Assembly (NCBI GenBank): GCA_037044905.1
Contig: JBAOKB010000156.1
Coordinates: 124,001-188,000 of the forward strand
Direction: 5' to 3'
From: Hortaea werneckii
Lineage: Eukaryota > Ascomycota > Dothideomycetes > Mycosphaerellales > Teratosphaeriaceae
Length of the DNA: 64,000 bases
This document shows, in pieces, positions 56,301 to 64,000 of this stretch (positions are counted from its first letter, which is position 1; the number at the start of each line of letters is the position of its first letter). Under the pieces are notes generated by a model that worked only from the letters and a program-made list of their open reading frames with translations, searched no databases and had not been told where the DNA came from. Made by a program: the position numbers and the translations under genes.

Positions 56301-57507
56301 GCCGTGTGGTGCTGAACCCGGTCTTTCAGTCGGTGACCATCTACCTCCAGCATTGCTAGCGCTTCCGCTCCTTGCACCTGCCTGCGCTTGCGGCTGCATG
56401 ATTCCACGCTGTGGCTGTGGGGATGCATATTGTGCTCGTCTTGCTGCAGCTGCTGCAGACTGTGCTTGCATTTCGTTCAAAGTGCCCTGGCCTGGAATGC
56501 CTGAAGCTGCGTAACGGGCTTCAATGCCCGAGAGGCCGGGGGCAGGACCGCCTGAGGGATCAATTGGTGTCTCAGGAGGCGGAGGAGACCCACGGCTCGC
56601 ACGTGTAGTAGAGGTCGATGCTGTAGAGCTAAGCCGATTGATACCTGCAGGGTCACGAGGGACTTGCATCCGCCCAGCGTCCTGCGAAGGTTGCTGCTGC
56701 GCCGGTGCCGGAGAGAAGAGGCAAGCGGGGGCGGATAAAAATGCTGGGATACTCCCTCTCAGCCTCTTCATGCTGGGACTGCTGCTTGGGTTCACGCATG
56801 ACAGGTATGCTGAACAGCGTCCCGCTCTCCTCGTCGCCTTCCTGCTCCTGCTCCAGGCTCTTGGGCGGAGGCTCCGGCCCTCCAGGTGAGTCAGGGGGCA
56901 CAATGTTTTTCGCCGCTTTCCCTCTGCGCTCTGCCAGTCTACTTGTGCTACTGCCCCCGCTCATCTGGGGAGAGAGGCTTTGCGGACTGCCATATCCGTA
57001 AATGGTCGGTCGATTGGGATCACCTGCGTCGAATCTAGTGCGACGGCTGCTGTGTCCGCTTCCAGCACTGGCATCCGAGGCTGCCATGCTCGTTCTTCGT
57101 GTGCTTGGTGGCCCAAGCCCTCTGCCCTCTTCAGCCGTTGCGCCTTCGGAGGGAGTTGCTGTCCGACTTGGGGCCCGCTGACCGTCGCCTGCAGGAGTGC
57201 CTCTCCGCGCAGCCTGATGTGGATGCGAAGGCAACGGACCCGTAGGCGGTGGAGAGGTAGGCGCCCCGTACGCGGCTGAGGTCGGGACGCGGTACTGTGC
57301 CCACTGCTGCTTTGTCTCGCTTCCCTCGCTGCCCGCTGGCCCAGTTGGATAGCCGAGCTCTGATGGCGCAGCGATGTTCTGGGGGCTATGCTTATTGATT
57401 CGCAAGGGCCGAGGTGCTTCGTCGTCTGCTTCCTCGCCAGGGCTGACGGGATTGGAGGAGGGGCGGAAGAAGAGCTCGTCGCTGCCGTAAGGCGGATGTG
57501 TAGCCAT
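53313..57507 (-). CDS. Large WW + PhoD-like phosphatase protein (2 exons, six frame breaks)
   Basis: About 1358 aa after correction. Residues 1-600 are disordered and Pro/Ser/Gln-rich. A WW domain follows at about 605-636 (nt 55692-55597: LPEGWIAHLDNNSGQYYYIH, QSTQWEFP). The rest is a PhoD-like metallophosphatase region (fungal PhoD_2 type): GVYFGPYLRYTNMDIERGLW, then CCLDDHDIFDGWGS with metal-binding Asp/His, SYPDYLQSSHVFQNLGRLG, DLFTITGNGWHFVKYLGPS and LWVHESK. A 116-nt intron (53999-53884, GTATGC...ACAG) joins this to DLERTYIIRTLQGISYNKSL. Single-base steps occur near 56715, 55873-55876, 54587, 54204-54206, 54117-54122 and 53750-53753. Together they give exactly 1359 codons. Between 54206 and 54117 the in-frame reading is wrong over about 29 residues; the alternate frame reads GKKMVTGGFNMLGKMAGGVA. 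Substrate unknown; secretion signals are absent, so it should be intracellular. Confidence 0.85.
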
Positions 57508-58306
57508 TGTGCTGCAAGTGGCCGCAAGGGCCTGCTTCTTCGATTAGGGTGGACCGAGAGTGTCTGTCTTGTGTTAAGGTCCAGATGCACGAGTGTCGAT
57601 CTCTTTTCAGCCTGCCATTAGGCTGCTGGTGCTATGGTGCGGCTGCTGCTTCTGTTACTGCGGCTGCTGTGGTTTCCCTGGTTGTAAGCGCAAGCAGTGG
57701 ATGAGTAGAGAGGTGGCACGAAGAAGAACAAGTACAAGAGTATCTACTGTACATGGCTATCTGCTCCTCTTCTTGCCTTGACTTGCCCGCAGATGACTGC
57801 CGCCCAGCGTGCAACGCGATGACAGGCTGGCGGTCGTAGTGCGACCTGTAAGCGCGCCGTGACGTTCTTGCATGTGAAGCTAGTGGGGGGGATTGGCTCG
57901 CGGCTTTCGCGTTGCCGCCGATGCTCCTGCGCGCCGAACCGTGTGGCCGGTCTTATGCGGCCATGTTCATCGTCTCGGTTGCAACGGTCGACTCCAGTAT
58001 AATGAAATGGTGTTTTCCAAAAGAGTCAAGTCGAAAATCCAATCCTCTGGAATGATCATGTCTGGATCCAACAGCACAAGCAATTTGTGTGCTGGCGACG
58101 AATCCGACTGACCAATCAGGTTGAATCCCTACATAGCCCGAGCTCCTTCCAAGGTTGACCTGCGGCTTTCGTGCCTGAGGCCTTACGCAATGGCGGGGTC
58201 GGGCGCCGCGTCCCAAATAGGAAGTAACACGTCGTCCCCTAGCAGTACCTCATCCTGACCGTCTCTATCTCATTGCGCGGTCTGGTGCATCATTGTCACC
58301 GCGACC
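57508..58306. other. Divergent promoter region of the phosphatase gene and STE24
   Basis: 0.8 kb with CTG/GCT-rich low-complexity sequence near 57620-57680. No supported gene. Confidence 0.5.
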
Positions 58307-59768
58307 ATGTTCGACTTTCTTTACTCGACCGCGGCGTCCCTCACGTCGCGCCTTGACAATCCGTCAATTCCTTGGAAGCAACTCATCCTCACCTTCGCTG
58401 TCGGCGAGTTCTGCCTGGAAACTTACCTCCAATACCGTCAATACCGAGTTCTGCAACGCAAGACGATCCCTCCTCAGCTCAAGAATGAAATCGACCAGAA
58501 GACCTTCGACAAAAGCCAAGCGTATGGACGGGCGAAGGCCAAGTTCGGGCTGGTGCAAGGGATTTGGAGTCAAATAAAGAACATCGCTGTGATCAAGTAC
58601 GATATGATGCCACTCCTCTGGGCTGCAACGGGAACTTTTCTCGCAAACTACGCACCTGCGCGGTTCCAAGGAGAAATCACTCAGGGCCTGGCTTTCGCTT
58701 TTGCATATTCGTGGATTGAAACGCTCCTTGGACTCCCGTTCAGCTGGTACTACCACTTTCACCTCGAAGAGAAGTTCGGCTTCAACAAGCAAACCCCGGA
58801 TTATTCTTTAGCGATCTCGTCAAGGGCCAAGCCCTCTCCCTCGCATTCGGTGTGCCAGTTGGCGCGGCTTTCTTGAAGATTATCCAAGCCACTGGCGACA
58901 ACTTCTTCCTTTACATCTGGCTCTTTACCCTCACTGTCCAACTCGGCGCCGTCACTATCTACCCAATTGTCATTGTGCCCTTGTTCAACAAGCTCACGCC
59001 ACTCGAGCCCGGTAAGCTGAAAGAGCGCGTCGAAGCACTTGCCGGCAAGCTTGAATTCCCACTCGACGAACTCCAGGTCATCGACGGCTCCAAACGCTCC
59101 GCTCACTCCAACGCCTACTTCACCGGCCTCCCGTGGAAGAAGAAGATCGTCATCTACGACACCCTGATCGCCAAGTCCTCCGTTCCCTGAAATCGAAGCC
59201 GTCCTCGCCCACGAGCTCGGCCACTGGAAGATGGGCCACACCACGTCCCTGCTCGCCATCAGCTCCTTCCACCTCTTCTGGGTATTTGGACTGTTCAGAG
59301 TCTTCATCAACAACAACTCCCTCTACGAGTCCTTTGGCTTCCACAACATTAGACCCATTATCATCGGCTTCATCCTCTTCAACGAAGTCCTCTCACCAAC
59401 AGACAGCCTGGTCAAGCTCGGCATGAACATCTGGACTCGTCGGATGGAGTTCCAAGCCGGTACGTCCAAATCCCTTCCCTACAACTGCTGCACCACCTCC
59501 CGTCAAATCCAGAGAAAGTGTATGTGCTCCAGCTAACCATTCTGATCTTCCTACAGATGAATTCTCCAACCGTCTCGGCTACGCCCGCGAACTCGCCTCT
59601 TCGCTTATCAAGCTCCAGATCCAGAACCTGAGCAGTATGGATGCCGACTGGATGTACTCGGCGTACCACTACTCGCACCCGATCCTGACGGAGCGGTTGA
59701 AGGCGGTCGGATGGACGTCGGAGCAGAAAGTCTCCTCCTCAGGTGATGCTGAGGAGAAGACGCAGTAG
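58307..59768 (+). CDS. STE24: CAAX prenyl protease Ste24 (2 exons, two frame breaks)
   Basis: Zinc metalloprotease of the ER membrane that removes the -AAX tripeptide and trims the N-terminus of farnesylated a-factor-type pheromones; it also clears clogged translocons. Conserved stretches: YLQYRQYRVLQRKTIPPQLK, FGLVQGIWSQIKNIAVIKYD, and LGLPFSWYYHFHLEEKFGFN followed by KQTPD. At 58800/58801 one base is missing, after which the frame reads LFFSDLVKGQALSLAFGVPV. At CCC 59185-59187 one base is extra, after which comes EIEAVLAHELGHWKMGH with the HExxH zinc site. The third ligand region is DEFSNRLGYARELASSLIKL in exon 2. The 97-nt intron (59460-59556, GTACGT...ACAG) splits MEFQA from DEFSN. The two indels cancel and the gene has exactly 455 codons (454 aa), the family length. 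Confidence 0.95.
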
Positions 59769-60102
59769 CGGGAGCACTCGAGGATAAGAGATGTTGTGTA
59801 CTCTATGAGCTGTGTATTATATACTCCTGCATAAGGTAGATACGCGGAAGCTGTCTGTCCGGCGAAGTCTCGTCCAATGTAGACTCGCGTGTATTATCAT
59901 GCCAGATTTCACAGGTAATCTTGATTCTGCTCAGAGCGTAGTAATTGCAAATATCGCGGGTTATAACCGAAGGGATTCTTGAGATCCTCATAGACTTAAA
60001 CCTGCATCGGGAGGAAAACCGGCGTAGTCTGATTCCACAGCATGCCTTGTTCTTGACACTTTTGTTGTTTGCCTCTACTATCTGTACACAAACACCTTTT
60101 CC
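59769..60102. other. Convergent intergenic region
   Basis: AT-richer 3' flank between STE24 and RRP9; no feature recognised. Confidence 0.55.
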
Positions 60103-62060
60103 TTAATCGAACCCAGCAAAATCCTCGCCATCATTGTGACCTGCCCCATTAGGCTGCTTCGTCGACTGCTCCCCACCATCCTCTTCCTCGTCATCCCCCG
60201 CTACTTTCTTCGGGACTTCGAAAAGAACGAGCCGGCTCTTGACCTCCTCCATCGAGCTCCACCTCCCAAGCCTATGCTCACTGGCGACGACCGCCGCAAT
60301 CAACACCCCACTCTTCCCTCTCTCGCCTCGGTCCACGACAGCAAGATCATTGATAACGCCATGCGCGGTCCCCGTAGCCGCCGCGGTAAGCGCAGACGGC
60401 GCCCCGCCACGCATAGCCTCTTGCACCACATCCTCCACAAGCGCAGAAGAAGCCAGAGCCCCCTTCCCCTCGCCATCCTCTCCCCCCTCCCCATCCCCCG
60501 CTGCGCCTAGCAAAGCAGACATCACAGCCTCGTTCCCGGACGCCGAAGCCATTTCATCCCCACCCCCACCAACAGACCCCAACGCCTCAATCCTTCTCTT
60601 ATCCCCAGAAACCTTCCAAACCCTCACGACGCCATCCCAGCTGCCGGAGACGACGAGATCGGAAAACGGAATCGCCTTCAGCGCCGTGATCCAGCGGGGT
60701 TGGGGCTCCCCCTCGGGGACCCCCTGCTCGGCGGGATTCGCCTCGGCGGAGAGGAGCTCGAGCGGTAAGGCGGGCTCGAGCCCGTGCGCCAGCGGGTACA
60801 CGAAGACGGGTTTTTTCTTGTGGATGTTCCACAGCGCCAGGGAGCCGTTGTCCGAGGCGGTGAGGAAGGTGTCGTCGTCGATGCTGGTGATGCGGTCCAT
60901 GGAGCCTTCGTGGTGGGAGGAGGTTGGGATGGAATTGGTGGGGTCGGCGTCGGTCGTGCTGTTGGAGTCTTTGGGGTTGCGTTTGGGTTGCGGTGGTGCT
61001 CCGCCGCCACGGAACACGAGTTGCGATTCTTCCACCACTTTCCAGAGTCGTGCGGTGCGGTCTCGTGCGCCGACTGTGAGGCACTTCTCTTCGTTTAGCG
61101 CGCTGACGTCCACGACTTCGTCTTGGTGGCCGAAGAGGGTTTCGATGTAGGCGAGCTCGTCTAGGGACCAGATCTTGACGGTGCGGTCTCGGCTCGCGCT
61201 GAAGAGTTGATTGCTTCCTCGTCGGAATGCAAGGCTTGTAACGGAGTCCCTATGGTGGGAGAACGCCTTAAGGGGTTTCAATGTTGCAGCATCCCAGACC
61301 ACCATCTTGTTATCCGCGCCACCAGTCGCTACGAATTTCCATCCTGACTTGCAGCTATACAAAGGATAGGTCCGGTATGCTGCTGGTAGTCTCGACTCTT
61401 CTTTTCCCTCCTACTACCCGCACTGTAGGCAACCCTCCGAGGCTTCTTTCCCGCTCGTCCAACTACTTTCCCATCCTTCATCGGCGGCTGCCCAGAAGGC
61501 ATCTCCCATTTACTCACCGCGCGGTCCTTCCCAGCTGTGTAGACGAATTTCCCTTGCACCGCAACAGCCGTGACACTCTTCCCATCAATCCGAGCGCTCT
61601 TCACATCGGCGCGCTTCCAATCCAGATCGCCCGCGATCCATCGGTAGAGCTTCCCTCGGCTTTCTGCCGTGTCTTCCTTCAACCTCTCGCCCATGCGCCG
61701 ACGCAAGTTCTCGGCATCACATCCGCCGCGTCGAACCCTGCATCATCTAAAACTTCCTTCTGCGTATTGGCCAGGTACTGTTCGGCAAGTCGAACTCGTT
61801 TCGCCGCTGGATCCTCGTCGCCGAATACCTCCTCGTCCTCCTCATCGTCTTCGTCAGAATCTAACCCTCCCTGTCGGCGTCCTCGTGCTGCTGCTCCTGC
61901 ATCTTCCTCATCCGAAGATCCTTCGCTGCCGGATATACTTTCATCTCGGTCTTCTCTTCTCCGGCCCTTCCGAGCTCTTCCGCTCTTTCCCATTCGCATC
62001 GGAGGACTGGACACGCTTGCGCTTCTTCTGCGAAGCGGGCAGTGTAAAGAAAGAAGACAT
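60103..62060 (-). CDS. RRP9: U3 snoRNP WD40 protein Rrp9 (U3-55K), three frame breaks
   Basis: U3-specific WD40 protein of the SSU processome, nucleolar. It starts MSSFFTLPASQKKRKRVQSS with a basic, then acidic N-terminus. An extra base lies somewhere in about 61940-61990. EDEEVFGDEDPAAKRVRLAE leads to ADV; one base is then missing near 61717-61722, and DAENLRRRMGERLKEDTAES follows, a Rrp9 signature. WD repeats are LYRWIAGDLDW, FVYTAGKDRAVSKWEMPSG, VATGGADNKMVVWD, LFSASRDRTVKIWSLDEL, CLTVGARDRTARLWKV, FLTASDNGSLALWNI and VVSGSWDGVVRVWKV. An A is missing at the run 61336-61338, between AASQDG and KFVATGGAD. The corrected gene is exactly 653 codons (652 aa). A Gly/Glu-rich insert lies between the last two repeats. 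Confidence 0.93.
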
Positions 62061-62716
62061 GGTGTGGTGTGTGGGTGCAATGCGGGCTAATTTTCCCCGG
62101 CAGCTGTTTTTTCCCATCAAGAAATTCGGAGGATGGAAGTTTGCGCGCTGCACGCGCCACGAGCAGCTGTGGACGGGGAGATCCGCGGGAGATAAGATGC
62201 AGTGGCACCCCCGGCGGCGGAGGACTTTCCTACCACGCCAGTGTATGGAGAAATGAATATTGGGTTACAATGTCGGCATTTTTATTTTGTTCGCCAGAGC
62301 CTCTGCTGCATTTTTAGAAGCGTCGATTAATTGCTGCCAAAACGAGCCTTCGCTGTCTCTTTGATTAAATTGAAGCATTTAACACAAGATGATGGCAACA
62401 TTTAAAGTCTTCTCGTGGGCAGGCCTACTAAAGGACATGCCTTGCCGCAAACGAGTCAACGTATACATAGCGATGCCAGTCGCCTGAGCATAGCGTTTTG
62501 TAGATGTAATTCTGCCCTCCTTCTCGAACAGGCCCTCGTACATTCACGTAATGATGATAGACCCCGCATTCATCGGGCCGCATTTCCGACGTCCCTACCA
62601 CAGCGAAGGTATATACGCCATTTCTCCAGGAGAACAACGATATTCTCTTCTATCGAACTACAAAAGCTATCTCAGCTAGCCGCCCCCGCGACACTCGCTA
62701 CATCGAATGCGTCGAC
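62061..62716. other. Divergent promoter region of RRP9 and the MFS gene
   Basis: 656 bp without a recognised gene. Confidence 0.55.
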
Positions 62717-64000
62717 ATGGAGCTCGAGGCGGTAGAACGCAACAATCAACATCACGAAGCCGGCAATGACAGACCGCCTGTCCCAGCGGCTGCAACTGCA
62801 ACATCACTACCACAAGCCGAACTAACACGAGCTCGCATCTTCAAGCTCTCCAGCGCTGCTTTCTGCTTCTTCAACGCTGGGTGTCAACGATGGCGCGCTT
62901 GGGGCCCTGATCCCTTACATCCTCGATGAGTACCTCATCAGCACCGCATGGATGGCCATTCCATACGGCGTCGGGTTCGTAGGCTGGCTCGCCATTGCGG
63001 TCTTCGGAGGCTATATCCGCATGAAGACTGGGACGGGAGGTGTGCTTCTCATCGGGGCTTTCTTGCAATTCGCGTGAGTCTTAACCCTTCTTTCCCGCCT
63101 CCGACCATGTGTTGGAAAGGAAGGAACGACTTCCTAGAAAATTCAACGTCAGTTCTGACAGTGAGCCCATTCCTCAGTGCGCAACTCCTACGATTCTGGG
63201 TTCCGCCTTTCGGCCTCTTCTCCGTGACCTTCTTCCTCGTGGCGCTAGGCCAAGCACTGCAAGATTCGCAGGCCAACACGTTCGTGGCCGGGTTGAAGAA
63301 TGCCCATCGCTATCTAGGCCTGATCCACGGCTGCTACGCGATAGGAGGGTTAGTCGGACCCCTGATGGCCGCGGCCATCGCAAGTAACTTGGATGGCCAG
63401 TGGGCGGCGTTCTACTTCGTCCCCCTCGGGATCGGAGCCGTGAATTTGGCGCTGTGTTTGTATGCGTTTCGAGACGAGGTCAGGATGCCTTCGCGGTTTG
63501 CCGCTGGCTCTGAGGGTCAGCAGGCGGGTGATCAGCGCCACTCGACTACTGCGCTTGTGGAGCTGAGAGCTACGTTGAAGCTTCGCCCGGTATGGCTTCT
63601 TTCCGTCTTCTTCTTCCTTTACCTAGGAGCTGCTATCACAATTGGTGGCTGGGTCGTGGAATTCCTAGTCGAGGTCCGCGATGGCAATCTTTCCAACATC
63701 GCCTACATCGCAAGTGCCTTTATGGCGGTCTGGCGGCAGGGCGTTTCCTGTTGGCCGAGCCTACCTTCAGACTGGGCGAATGGCGGACTTTCCTAGCGTA
63801 TGTCGTCGTGGCTCTAGCATTGGAAGTCGTCTTCTGGCAAGTAGCCAACGTAGCAGTCGATGCGGTCATGGTGAGCTTTATTGGATTCTTGTAAGTGTCT
63901 TACAGGCTTTACCCACGGGTGACATAGTCTAACGATTTTGCTAATTTGATCTAGGCTGGGTCCAGCTTTTGCCACCGGAGTCTCCGTGGGCTCTCAACTG
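62717..64000 (+). CDS. MFS transporter, FucP/Bsc6-like, 3' end beyond window (two frame breaks)
   Basis: Partial major facilitator. It starts MELEAVERNNQHHEAGNDRP, with a soluble N-terminus, then KLSSAAFCFFNAG. At GGG 62880-62882 one G is extra; the frame then gives VNDGALGALIPYILDEYLIS, the first-helix loop motif typical of fucose-permease-type MFS, and MAIPYGVGFVGWLAIAVFGG. Intron 1 is 63074-63177 (GTGAGT...TCAG). Exon 2 has LVALGQALQDSQANTFVAGL, GLIHGCYAIGGLVGPLMAAA, WAAFYFVPLGIGAVNLALCL and VWLLSVFFFLYLGAAITIGG. At TTT 63719-63721 one T is missing (ASAF, then YGGLAAGRFLLAEPTFRLGE). Intron 2 is 63891-63954. The last exon begins LGPAFATGVSVGSQL and runs off the window. The substrate is not predictable. 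Confidence 0.88.

Noticed and set aside
58307..59768. STE24 as two or three separate genes
   Set aside because: The pieces are consecutive parts of one 454-aa protease, with the zinc motif directly after the second break.
40763..64000. A biosynthetic gene cluster involving the DUF1749 hydrolase, ABM protein, GSTs and MFS transporter
   Set aside because: There is no core synthase, and the candidate genes are spread among housekeeping genes such as PRE7, PNO1 and RRP9.

Overview
The window is nuclear DNA of a filamentous ascomycete (Pezizomycotina). Genes are dense on both strands. Introns are mostly 50-140 nt, with GTAAGT/GTATGT-type donors and CTRAC-like branch points. The gene set is typical of these fungi: a Zn2Cys6 regulator, a fungal rhodopsin-domain membrane protein, a SidJ-like DUF1749 hydrolase, an AP-3 delta subunit and a KEX2-processed secreted repeat precursor. 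A Dothideomycete is my guess from overall feel only; the sequence does not prove it.

Layout. 0-5.2 kb: a RAMP4/YSY6 gene hidden by introns, the NatB auxiliary subunit NAA25, and a glutathione S-transferase. 5.2-7.6 kb: gene-poor. 7.6-13.3 kb: a very large disordered protein and a small Cys-containing secreted protein. 13.9-18 kb: SAD1/USP39, SVP26 and BUD23. 19.3-20.3 kb: the repeat precursor, probably an alpha-factor-like mating pheromone. 21.1-27.7 kb: mitochondrial IDH1, a kappa-class GST and a SAM+PH protein. 27.7-30.6 kb: gene-poor. 30.6-35.8 kb: Zn2Cys6 factor, conserved unknown and RNase H-like protein. 35.9-43.2 kb: APL5, EMC2, a J-domain protein and a DUF1749 hydrolase. 43.2-45.3 kb: gene-poor. 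45.3-52.4 kb: rhodopsin-domain protein, ABM-domain protein, PRE7, PNO1 and MDM31. 53.3-64 kb: WW+PhoD-like phosphatase, STE24, RRP9 and an MFS transporter cut by the window end.

The genes are mostly unrelated housekeeping functions and do not form a pathway or a secondary-metabolite cluster. A loose link exists between the pheromone-like precursor and STE24, since both belong to mating-pheromone biology, but they lie about 38 kb apart and STE24 acts on the other (farnesylated) pheromone class.

The most striking property is technical. At about 30 places a conserved protein continues in another frame after exactly one base is lost or gained, very often in a homopolymer. After correcting each site by one base, every complete gene model comes out as a whole number of codons. 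Essential genes (BUD23, RRP9) are affected, so I read these as uncorrected assembly or read errors, not pseudogenes. Reading frames below are described with these sites noted.
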